Positions 5,143 through 12,965 of a stretch of 14,392 nucleotides of DNA are shown one piece after another. Made by a program: the position numbers and the translations under genes. Source of the DNA: JAISGQ01 sp045536305 (GTDB lineage: Bacteria > Bacillota > Clostridia > Oscillospirales > Acutalibacteraceae); contig JAZSNH010000083.1 in assembly GCA_045536305.1 (NCBI GenBank), positions 1 to 14,392 on the forward strand, read 5' to 3'. The first letter of the stretch is position 1, and each line of letters starts with the position of its first letter. Below the pieces are notes generated by a model, which was given only the letters and a program-made list of their open reading frames with translations, had not been told where the DNA came from and did no database searches.

Positions 5143-7143
5143 GTGGCTCAGACACAAAAAAACAATAAAGAAAAGAACAATGCCAATACAGCAGAAAAAA
5201 ATAACCGTTCCGCAAAAAACACAGCGGCACAGAAAAAACAGAGCGGAACAAAGCCGAAGGCAAAAGCAGCTGCCGCAAAAAGCAATTCATCGGGCAGCAA
5301 GAAAAGCGATGTAAAAAATGCCCCGACAAAGCAGACTGCCGCCAAAACAAAGGCAAATCCGAGCAGAAGCAAAGCCGTGCAGGCGAAATCCGCACAGAAT
5401 ATAAAAGCAAATCAGAACAAGACAAAAACGCAAACAGCAGGGAAGACTGCTAAATCGAGCAAAAGCAAGGCGGCATCTCAAAAGCCCGTTAAGATTACAT
5501 TTATCGGCGGACTGAACGAAATAGGGAAAAACATCACAATGTATGAGTACGGCAATGATGCTGTGCTGGTCGATTGCGGAATGGCGTTTCCCGATGACCA
5601 GATGCTCGGTATTGATATAGTGATACCCGATTTTTCCTACGTTCTGCAGAATGCATCAAAAATTCGCGGTGTAGTGCTTACTCATGCACATGAAGATCAT
5701 ATCGGAGCATTGCCGTATCTTTTAAAGGAATTGAATCTTCCGATTTACGGCACAAAGCTTACCATAGGACTTGTAGACTGTAAGCTCAAGGAGCATGGTA
5801 TATTCGGGCAAACGAAAAGGAATATAGTAAAACCGGGAGAAACTGTCTCCCTTGGCGGAATCGATGTAGAATTTATAAATGTCAATCATTCCATTCCCGA
5901 TGCCGTGGCTGTTGCACTGCATACGGAAAGCGGTGCGATAATCCATACGGGAGATTTCAAAATGGATTCCACTCCCGTTTACGGCGAGATGATAGATCTT
6001 GGACGTTTTGCAGAGCTTGGCAAGGAAGGTGTTCTTTGCCTGCTTTCCGATTCTACCAACGCAGAACGTGCAGGCTTTACCATGAGTGAAAAGAATGTCG
6101 GCAACTCCTTTGAGACTCTGTTCAGCTCGGATGCGGCATCTTCACGAAGGATCATAATAGCCACCTTTGCATCGAATCTGCAGAGAATACAGCAGATAAT
6201 CGACTGTGCCGCAAAGCACGGCAGAAAGGTAGCGATCAGCGGCAGAAGCATGATAAATGCAGTTGCCATCGCACAGGAGCTTGGATATCTGACTGTACCG
6301 GAAGCAACAATGATCGACCTTTCGATGATAAACAGATATCGAAAGGATCAGATCGTGCTGATAACCACAGGAAGTCAGGGAGAGCCCATGAGTGCCATGA
6401 CGAGAATGGCATTCGGGGAACACAGACAGATCGCGGTCGGACAGGACGATTTTATAATCATTTCCGCAACCCCCATTCCGGGAAATGAGAAAATGGTGGG
6501 CAATGTTGTCAACGAGCTTCTCAGACACGGCTGCGAGGTCGTTTATGAAAAAATGTATGAGGTCCATGTTTCGGGACACGCCTGTCAGGAAGAGCTCAAG
6601 ATGCTTTTAAGCCTTGTAAAGCCGCAGTATTTCATTCCTGTACACGGTGAGCAGAAGCATCTTAAAAAGCATGCCATGCTGGCTCATGCGGTGGGCATTC
6701 CCGATGAAAATGTGCTTATCTGTGAGCTTGGTGACGGAGTCGAGGTCTCGCCGAAGGGAATAAAGAAAACAGGCAAGGTTCAGGCAGGCCGAGTGCTTGT
6801 TGACGGATACGGCGTGGGCGATGTTGGCAGCGTTGTGCTTCGTGACAGAAAGCATTTGGGCGAGGATGGGCTTATCATCGTTGCCGCAACGGTTGACACC
6901 TCCGAGGGAGAGGTGCTCAGCGGGCCGGATGTGGTATCGAGGGGCTTTGTCTACGTTCGCGATGCAGAACCGCTTATCGACGAAATACGCGAGCTTGCGG
7001 GAGATGTTCTTGATGAGTGCATGAGCAAGCATGTACGTGACTGGAACACCATAAAGAACAGACTTCGCGATGAATTGTCAAAATATCTATATGAAAGAAC
7101 AAAGCGCAGTCCCATGATTCTTCCCATAATCATGGATATCTGA
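5143..7143 (+). CDS. rnj: ribonuclease J (metallo-beta-lactamase/beta-CASP RNase)
   Basis: A 5'-to-3' exonuclease and endonuclease of mRNA decay and rRNA maturation, acting in the cytoplasm. The core begins at K117 (KITFIGGLNEIGKN). Zinc ligands are in HAHEDH (181-186). The SDSTNAERAG segment starts at 302, beta-CASP motifs include ISGRSM and HVSGHA, and the VHGEQKHLKKHA motif has H501. The C-terminal domain ends in RSPMILPIIMDI, as is typical. Residues 1-116 form an unusual tail, about 27 Lys against 3 acidic residues, with no aromatic residue or Leu; it is almost certainly disordered. The frame is open back to an ATG at 5017, but the start is placed at GTG 5143, giving 666 residues, because GGAGG lies 7 nt upstream and the 5017 ATG has no such site. 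The gene heads a run of closely spaced genes. J1 versus J2 is not decided. Confidence 0.95.
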   Translation: MAQTQKNNKEKNNANTAEKNNRSAKNTAAQKKQSGTKPKAKAAAAKSNSSGSKKSDVKNAPTKQTAAKTKANPSRSKAVQAKSAQNIKANQNKTKTQTAGKTAKSSKSKAASQKPVKITFIGGLNEIGKNITMYEYGNDAVLVDCGMAFPDDQMLGIDIVIPDFSYVLQNASKIRGVVLTHAHEDHIGALPYLLKELNLPIYGTKLTIGLVDCKLKEHGIFGQTKRNIVKPGETVSLGGIDVEFINVNHSIPDAVAVALHTESGAIIHTGDFKMDSTPVYGEMIDLGRFAELGKEGVLCLLSDSTNAERAGFTMSEKNVGNSFETLFSSDAASSRRIIIATFASNLQRIQQIIDCAAKHGRKVAISGRSMINAVAIAQELGYLTVPEATMIDLSMINRYRKDQIVLITTGSQGEPMSAMTRMAFGEHRQIAVGQDDFIIISATPIPGNEKMVGNVVNELLRHGCEVVYEKMYEVHVSGHACQEELKMLLSLVKPQYFIPVHGEQKHLKKHAMLAHAVGIPDENVLICELGDGVEVSPKGIKKTGKVQAGRVLVDGYGVGDVGSVVLRDRKHLGEDGLIIVAATVDTSEGEVLSGPDVVSRGFVYVRDAEPLIDEIRELAGDVLDECMSKHVRDWNTIKNRLRDELSKYLYERTKRSPMILPIIMDI

Positions 7144-7179
7144 GAATGAATGCCAGGCGCTTTGCAGGGGATTATTGTT

Positions 7180-9165
7180 ATGAACAATAAAGGGAATCTT
7201 GTAAAACCGCTGTTCTGCACATTAGCGGCAGTCAGTGTGGTGATATGTATATTGGTACTGCTCTCGTCGGCAGGCGCCGCCGTAAAGATCATATCTGCGG
7301 TGCTGGCGGCAGCGGCAGTGGTTGCTGTGCTGTTGTTTTTAAAGGCGCTGAGCGATGATGTGGACGGATATCTTTCGCACATGGCGGTAAAGCTCGGAAG
7401 CACAAAGTCTGAAAACCAGAATGTCATGCCGGTGCCTGTTGTGACAGTTACGGTTGAGGGAAATATAATGTGGTACAACAAGGAGTTCCTCGAAGAGCTC
7501 CTTGACGGCTGCGAGTCACACAATGTTGAAATATCGAGGATATTCAAGAATATCACTGCAGAAAAATTAAAGCACGGCGAAATTTTCACCATAAAGCATG
7601 AAAAAAGATATTACGAAATATCCGTAGTTTCCGATGTCAGTGCGGCCGTATCTCAGTTTGTGCTGTTTTTCAGCAATGTAACGGAAAAGGCAAAGCTCGA
7701 AATAGAGTACGAAAACAGCAGACCTGCTGTAATACTTATAGTTTTTGATAACGAAGACGAACTGCTGAAGGTCAGAGAAAGCGAGCGGACAGCGGTGCTT
7801 GCGGCTGTCGATTCACTGATACGCGAATGGGTCGAAAACACCACCGCGCTTTGCAGAAGTGATGCAAGGGGAACAAGTCTTATCGTACTTGACGAGCAGC
7901 AGCTGTGTGAGTTTGTACAGGACAGATTCAACATACTTAACGAGGCAAGAAAAATACCCGTAAGCGGCGACCATCAGGTTACCCTTTCGATAGGAGTGGG
8001 AAGGGGAGGAAATAACCTCAGCGAATGTGAAAACTGGGCTCAGGAGGCACTTGATATGGCACTGGGACGCGGCGGCGACCAGGCGGTAATCAAGAATGGC
8101 TCCGATTATACCTTCTTCGGCGGTGTATCAAAATCCTCCGAGAAGCAGAGCAAGGTCAAAACCAGAATGATAGCAAAGGACATAGAGAATATAATCCGCA
8201 CCTCAGATAAATGTATAGTTATGGGACACCGATTCACAGATCTTGATGCAGTGGGTGCCTCAATAGGTGTAATGAGTATTGCAAAATCTCTGGGGATCGA
8301 AAGCTATGTGCTCAATCATCCCGAAGAAACGCTTGCACAGTCCCTTGTAGATCATTACATAGAGCATACGGAGGGAGCCGAAGCCATATTTGTCGATACG
8401 GAGCAGGCACTTTCATATATGACCGAAAACAGTGTGATCGTGGTCGTCGATACCCATTCGAAAAACTTTCTTGACAGTCTGCAGGTATATGAAAATGCAA
8501 AAAAGGTCATAGTAATCGATCATCACCGCATGATGCTCAGCAGAATAGAAAATGCAGAGGTGTTTTTCCATGAACCCTTTGCCTCATCTGCAAGTGAAAT
8601 GGTTGCAGAGCTTGCTCAGTACATCGATGAAAAATCCATCTCAAAAACAGAGGCAGAAGCTCTTCTTGCAGGAATAATGCTTGATACAAAGAGCTTTGTA
8701 ATAAAAACAGGCGTGCGAACCTTTGAGGCTGCGACCTTCCTTCGCAGAAGGGGCGCCGATACGGTTGACGTTAAGATGCTGTTTGCGGGATCTCTTGATG
8801 ATTATGCCGAAAAATCAAAGATCGTCGCATCGGCTGCGGTTTATCGTGAGTGCGCCATTGCATGCACCGATGAACAGAGCGAAAATGTGCGGGTTGTTTG
8901 TGCTCAGGCGGCTGATGAAATGCTTACGCTGCAGGGCATAAACGCATCATTTGTTCTGTTTGAATCGGAGGGAATAATCAATATTTCCGCACGCTCCCTC
9001 GGAAAGCTCAATGTTCAGCTTGTGATGGAAAAGCTGGGCGGCGGAGGCCATCTGACAATGGCAGGCGCACAGCTTAGCGGCTCATCTCTCGACCATGCGC
9101 TGTCGGCATTGTATGAAGCAATTGATTCGGTGTTTGACGACACGGAAGATGATGAGGATAAATAA
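7180..9165 (+). CDS. gdpP: cyclic-di-AMP phosphodiesterase, GdpP-type DHH-DHHA1 protein
   Basis: Hydrolyses c-di-AMP to pApA, controlling osmotic and cell-wall homeostasis. Order of parts: two membrane helices (about 9-30 and 33-54), a PAS-like domain (about 70-165), a degenerate GGDEF domain (about 180-310), a DHH catalytic domain with GHRFTDLDA (349-357), VVDTH (D424) and IDHHR (DHH 447-449), and a DHHA1 domain with GGGGHLTMAG (620-629). The 661-residue length matches B. subtilis GdpP closely. The GGDEF signature itself is not seen, which is usual for this family. The frame runs back to an ATG at 7150, but 7180 is preferred: AGGGGA lies about 8 nt upstream and the hydrophobic N-terminus then starts normally. 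It lies 36 nt after rnj and 29 nt before rplI. In the family PAS binds haem and GGDEF is a weak ATPase; neither can be confirmed here. Confidence 0.95.
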   Translation: MNNKGNLVKPLFCTLAAVSVVICILVLLSSAGAAVKIISAVLAAAAVVAVLLFLKALSDDVDGYLSHMAVKLGSTKSENQNVMPVPVVTVTVEGNIMWYNKEFLEELLDGCESHNVEISRIFKNITAEKLKHGEIFTIKHEKRYYEISVVSDVSAAVSQFVLFFSNVTEKAKLEIEYENSRPAVILIVFDNEDELLKVRESERTAVLAAVDSLIREWVENTTALCRSDARGTSLIVLDEQQLCEFVQDRFNILNEARKIPVSGDHQVTLSIGVGRGGNNLSECENWAQEALDMALGRGGDQAVIKNGSDYTFFGGVSKSSEKQSKVKTRMIAKDIENIIRTSDKCIVMGHRFTDLDAVGASIGVMSIAKSLGIESYVLNHPEETLAQSLVDHYIEHTEGAEAIFVDTEQALSYMTENSVIVVVDTHSKNFLDSLQVYENAKKVIVIDHHRMMLSRIENAEVFFHEPFASSASEMVAELAQYIDEKSISKTEAEALLAGIMLDTKSFVIKTGVRTFEAATFLRRRGADTVDVKMLFAGSLDDYAEKSKIVASAAVYRECAIACTDEQSENVRVVCAQAADEMLTLQGINASFVLFESEGIINISARSLGKLNVQLVMEKLGGGGHLTMAGAQLSGSSLDHALSALYEAIDSVFDDTEDDEDK

Positions 9166-9194
9166 AGATAAATACCTGAAAGGAATGATATAAA

Positions 9195-9641
9195 ATGAAG
9201 GTAATTCTTCAGCAGGATGTTAAGGGAACAGGCAAAAAAGGCGAGATCGTCAATGTGTCCGACGGCTATGCACGCAACTTCCTTTTCCCGAAAAAGATCG
9301 CCATCGAGGCAAGCACACAGGCGCTTAACGATGTTGCGACCAGAGAAAGAGCGGAAAAGCACCGCATCGAAATGGAAAAGAAGGCTGCACAGGAGCTTGC
9401 GGATAAGCTTAGCGGAAGCACTGTAAAAATGACAGCCAAAGCAGGACAGAACGGAAAACTTTTCGGTTCTGTGACCTCCAAGGAAGTAGCAGAGGTTATA
9501 AATAAAAAGTTCGGAATAAATATAGACAAGCGCAAGGTGACCGTAGCCGACATAAAGCAGTTCGGTACCTACGAATGCGAAGTCAAGCTTTATACCGGAA
9601 TTTCCGCAAAGCTTTTTGTAAATGTAGGAGAGCAGGTGTAA
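9195..9641 (+). CDS. rplI: 50S ribosomal protein L9
   Basis: Binds 23S rRNA at the base of the L1 stalk and helps keep the reading frame. The 148-residue length is standard. The N-terminal RNA-binding domain (1-52) shows MKVILQQDVKGTGKKGEIVNV followed by DGYARNFLFPKKIA, the L9 signature. A long, charged connecting helix (about 45-75, RERAEKHRIEMEKKAAQEL) leads to the C-terminal domain ending in KLFVNVGEQV. The ATG at 9195 has AAAGGA about 10 nt upstream. The gene sits between gdpP and dnaB; the gdpP-rplI-dnaB order is well known in Firmicutes. Confidence 0.98.
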   Translation: MKVILQQDVKGTGKKGEIVNVSDGYARNFLFPKKIAIEASTQALNDVATRERAEKHRIEMEKKAAQELADKLSGSTVKMTAKAGQNGKLFGSVTSKEVAEVINKKFGINIDKRKVTVADIKQFGTYECEVKLYTGISAKLFVNVGEQV

Positions 9642-9644
9642 TTT

Positions 9645-10988
9645 ATGGCATCGTCGGCAAGCACCGTACTGCCGTTCAGCGCAGAAGCGGAACAGGCGGT
9701 GCTGGGAGCGATATTGATGGACAGCAGGAATTTAAACACCCTGCTCGAACAGCTTCGCCCGGAATATTTTTATAATGAGCAGCACAAGCAGATATTTGAG
9801 GCAGTGCTTCGCCTTTTCAGAACAGGACAGAATGTTGATGTCATAACGGTTCTCAACGAACTGGTCGGACTCGAGGTCTTCTCGGAGGAAGCAGGAAAAA
9901 GCTATCTGTTTACAATAGCGCAGAATACTCCGTCTGTAAGCAATTGCGAAGCGTATGCAAAAATAATCCGCGAAAAATACGAAATGCGTGCGCTTATCTT
10001 AGCGGCGCAGGAGATAATAAGCGATGCACGGGACGAAACAAACGATCCGAGAGTCGTTATCGATCGTGCAGAGCAGAGAATATACGAAATATCCGATAAC
10101 AGAGCCACTCAGGGTCTTGTGCCGATAGGAAGCGTCCTTATGGGAGCCTTTGACAGGCTTATGGCGCTTAGCGAAGGCACGGGAGATGAATTCGTGGGAG
10201 TGCCGACGGGAATCGAGACTCTCGACGAGGTCCTGACAGGACTTAATAAGGGCAACCTTATACTTCTTGCGGCACGACCCGGTGTCGGTAAAACAAGCTT
10301 TGCAATGAACATTGCAAGAAATGTTGCCGTTAATGCGGACAAGCCGGTTGCATTCTTCTCTCTTGAGATGTCAAGGGAAGAGCTTGCGATGAGACTTCTT
10401 TCGAGCGAATCGGGCGTTGCAAGCACAAAGCTGAAGGAAGGAAGACTTTCGGCAGAGGAATGGGCAAGCCTTACAAACGGTGCCGGAAAGCTGTATAACG
10501 CAAAGCTTTACCTTGATGAATCGGCAAATATTACCGTAACGGAAATGAAGGCAAAGGTGCGCCGCATAAATAATATAGGACTTGTTGTCATAGATTATCT
10601 GCAGCTTATCGAAGGCGGCGGCAGCGGAAATATAAGCCGTACCCAGATAGTTACCGAAATAACGCGTTCGCTGAAGATCATGGCAAAGGAGCTTAATGTT
10701 CCCGTGCTGTGCCTGTCTCAGCTCAACCGAGGCCCCGAAACAAGAGCGGGTCATAAGCCCATGCTTTCCGACCTGCGCGAATCGGGTTCCATAGAGCAGG
10801 ACGCTGACGTTGTAATGTTCCTCTACAGAGAGGCTTACTACGATGATAACGGCAAGGAGATAGAAGGCGGAGTGGATCAGACAAAGGCAAAGTGTATGGT
10901 CGCAAAAAACAGACACGGCGAGACCAAGGAAATAGATCTGCACTGGTCAGGCGCCACAACATCCTTTACTGCCGCAAAAACGAGGTAA
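9645..10988 (+). CDS. dnaB: replicative DNA helicase DnaB
   Basis: The hexameric 5'-to-3' helicase of the replication fork (named DnaC in B. subtilis). The 447-residue length is typical. The N-terminal all-helical domain (about 1-115, with PFSAEAEQAVLGAILMD) is followed by a linker and the RecA-like motor (about 175-447). Visible motifs are Walker A AARPGVGKT (209-217, K216), the FFSLEMS motif, Walker B VIDYLQLI, SQLNRGPE, and the late KNRHGET segment carrying the arginine-finger region. There is no intein or insertion. The ATG lies 3 nt after the rplI stop, with AGGTG 7 nt upstream inside the rplI end, so translation may be coupled. tilS follows after 4 nt. Confidence 0.98.
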   Translation: MASSASTVLPFSAEAEQAVLGAILMDSRNLNTLLEQLRPEYFYNEQHKQIFEAVLRLFRTGQNVDVITVLNELVGLEVFSEEAGKSYLFTIAQNTPSVSNCEAYAKIIREKYEMRALILAAQEIISDARDETNDPRVVIDRAEQRIYEISDNRATQGLVPIGSVLMGAFDRLMALSEGTGDEFVGVPTGIETLDEVLTGLNKGNLILLAARPGVGKTSFAMNIARNVAVNADKPVAFFSLEMSREELAMRLLSSESGVASTKLKEGRLSAEEWASLTNGAGKLYNAKLYLDESANITVTEMKAKVRRINNIGLVVIDYLQLIEGGGSGNISRTQIVTEITRSLKIMAKELNVPVLCLSQLNRGPETRAGHKPMLSDLRESGSIEQDADVVMFLYREAYYDDNGKEIEGGVDQTKAKCMVAKNRHGETKEIDLHWSGATTSFTAAKTR

Positions 10989-10992
10989 ACAA

Positions 10993-12336
10993 ATGCTCAA
11001 TAAAGTGCTCGAAGCAATTGAAAAATACAAAATGCTTGACAAAACGGAATGCGTCACTGTTGCTCTATCGGGCGGTGCGGATTCCGTCGCACTGCTTTAT
11101 GCGCTTAAATCACTGGGCTGCAATATACGCGCTTTGCATGTAAATCACATGCTTCGCGGAGAAGAATCAGACCGCGATGAAGCCTTTGTAAGAGAACTGT
11201 GCGAGAAGGAGAAAATTCCTCTCGAGGTTCACAGGGTCAATGTATCGCAGAGAGCAAAGGAACGCTCTGTCGGACTTGAGGAATGCGGAAGAGAAGTGCG
11301 CTACGGACTGCTTGCAGAGGCGGCAGAAAAATACGGCGGAAAAATAGCAACAGCTCATACGCTTTCGGACAGCACGGAAACAGTGCTTCTGAATATTGCC
11401 AGAGGCTGTGCCCTGTCGGGATTAACGGGAATACCGCCTGTCAGAGACAATATAATTCGTCCGCTTATCCTCGTAACACGAGAGCAGATAGAAGCTTACT
11501 GCGCGGAAAATAGCATTGGGTATGTAACAGACTCAAGCAATCTTTCCGATGATTATGCACGAAACAGAGTGCGTCATATAACAGTGCCGTCGCTTAAAAC
11601 AGTAAACAGCGCGCTCGAACAGGCTGTGGGCAGAATGACGGAAGCAGCCGCGGAGGACGAAGATTTTATAAATCGTGAGGTCGCTGCGGCAATAGAAAGC
11701 TGCTGCGGAGAGAACGGCTGCGAGCTGTCAAAGCTGAAAACGCTTCATAAATCTATCTTGTCAAGGCTGCTCATGAATGAATACCGCAAGGCAACGGGAA
11801 ATACATGTTCAAACCTTCATGTGCGGCGAATGCTCGACCTTGTTGAACGCGGACAGGGCAGGGAGGAGCTGCCGGGCGGAGTGTATGCCGTCCTGCGAAA
11901 AGGATTATTAAGCATTGAAAAGGCAAAGAATGCCTGCGGTGATTTTTCCTTTGCTGCTGCAGTGCCGTGTGCCATCGAGGTGTGCGGAAAAATAATTTCC
12001 TTTGAAAAAATATCAATAAACATGTATGAGGAAATAAAGAAAAATAACAGATGCCTATTTAAAAATGCATTTGACTATGATATAATAGCTTCTAATATTG
12101 TTGTAAGAAACCGCAGACCCGGCGACAGACTGAAGCAAATTGGAAGAGGTGTGACAAAGGAATTGCGGCGTCTTATGAACGAAAAAGGCATTCCGCCCGA
12201 AAAAAGAGACGAGATATTGGTTGCAGCCGAAGGTAATTCAGTTATCTGGGCGCAGGAATTTGGCGTGAACGAAAGGTACGCAGTAAGCGAAAAAACAGAA
12301 AATGTTGTGGTGATAAAAGTTGAAAATAGAAATTGA
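10993..12336 (+). CDS. tilS: tRNA(Ile)-lysidine synthase TilS
   Basis: Modifies C34 of the CAU-anticodon tRNA-Ile to lysidine with ATP and lysine, so that it reads AUA codons; essential in most bacteria. The PP-loop is clear: ALSGGADS (24-31). HVNHMLRGEES and the ATAHTLSDSTETVLLNIARG stretch are also characteristic. The C-terminal substrate-recognition domain includes VRNRRPGDRL and TKELRRLMNEKGIPPEKR. At 447 residues it is a full-length two-domain TilS. The ATG at 10993 has AGGT about 6 nt upstream. It starts 4 nt after dnaB and its end overlaps hpt by 17 nt. The tilS-hpt-ftsH order is conserved in Firmicutes. Confidence 0.97.
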   Translation: MLNKVLEAIEKYKMLDKTECVTVALSGGADSVALLYALKSLGCNIRALHVNHMLRGEESDRDEAFVRELCEKEKIPLEVHRVNVSQRAKERSVGLEECGREVRYGLLAEAAEKYGGKIATAHTLSDSTETVLLNIARGCALSGLTGIPPVRDNIIRPLILVTREQIEAYCAENSIGYVTDSSNLSDDYARNRVRHITVPSLKTVNSALEQAVGRMTEAAAEDEDFINREVAAAIESCCGENGCELSKLKTLHKSILSRLLMNEYRKATGNTCSNLHVRRMLDLVERGQGREELPGGVYAVLRKGLLSIEKAKNACGDFSFAAAVPCAIEVCGKIISFEKISINMYEEIKKNNRCLFKNAFDYDIIASNIVVRNRRPGDRLKQIGRGVTKELRRLMNEKGIPPEKRDEILVAAEGNSVIWAQEFGVNERYAVSEKTENVVVIKVENRN

Positions 12337-12913
12337 CGTAAACAAAAAGCCGCAAAACAGAACTTCCATGGACGGTGACATCGAATGTGTCCTGCTCGAT
12401 GAAAATGAGATCGAAGCGATGATATCGAGGTTAGGCGCGCAAATAAGCCGTGACTACGATGGTAAAAATCTTCTGCTCGTATGTATTCTGAAGGGCTCAG
12501 TGCTGACGATGGCAGATCTGATGAGAAAAATAACTATCCCGTGTAGCATAGAATTTATGGTAGTATCAAGCTACGGCAGCGAAACAAAATCATCGGGAAT
12601 AGTAAAGATCGTAAAAGATCTCGATTGCCCTCTTGAAAAATACGATGTGCTTCTTGTCGAAGATATTCTCGATTCGGGAAGAACCCTTTCTTACCTTAAG
12701 GATTTCCTCGGAACAAGAAATCCAAAAAGCCTCAAAATTTGTACGCTTCTCGATAAACCCGCACACCGTGCAAAGAATATAGATCTTACCGCAGATTACT
12801 TCGGCTGTGAAATACCTGACGGCTTTGTGGTCGGCTACGGTCTTGATTATGATGAGAAATATCGGAATCTGCCTTACATAGGCATTCTGAAAGAATCTGT
12901 CTACACTAAGTAA
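12320..12913 (+). CDS. hpt: hypoxanthine phosphoribosyltransferase
   Basis: Salvages hypoxanthine (and usually guanine) to IMP/GMP using PRPP. Motifs: the LKGS loop (57-60), the PRPP-binding VLLVEDILDSGRT (110-122), LLDKP (143-147) and the C-terminal VVGYGLDYDEKYRNLPYIG (170-188), all diagnostic. Two starts are possible. A TTG at 12320 has GTGGTGAT about 5 nt upstream, gives 197 residues and overlaps tilS by 17 nt, suggesting coupled translation. An ATG at 12368 gives 181 residues, which fits the family better, but it has no ribosome-binding site. I report the TTG with moderate certainty for the start only; the identity is firm. In B. subtilis the TilS and HprT proteins also interact as regulators of ftsH; whether that holds here is unknown. 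Confidence 0.95.
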   Translation: MKIEIDVNKKPQNRTSMDGDIECVLLDENEIEAMISRLGAQISRDYDGKNLLLVCILKGSVLTMADLMRKITIPCSIEFMVVSSYGSETKSSGIVKIVKDLDCPLEKYDVLLVEDILDSGRTLSYLKDFLGTRNPKSLKICTLLDKPAHRAKNIDLTADYFGCEIPDGFVVGYGLDYDEKYRNLPYIGILKESVYTK

Positions 12914-12965
12914 TAAAAAATTGGGGATAATAAAAATGTCTGCCCAAAGTTAAGGAGTGGTAATA

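Noticed and set aside
10371..10943. 190-codon minus-strand ORF
   Set aside because: Antisense shadow of dnaB, with composition expected of a complementary frame.
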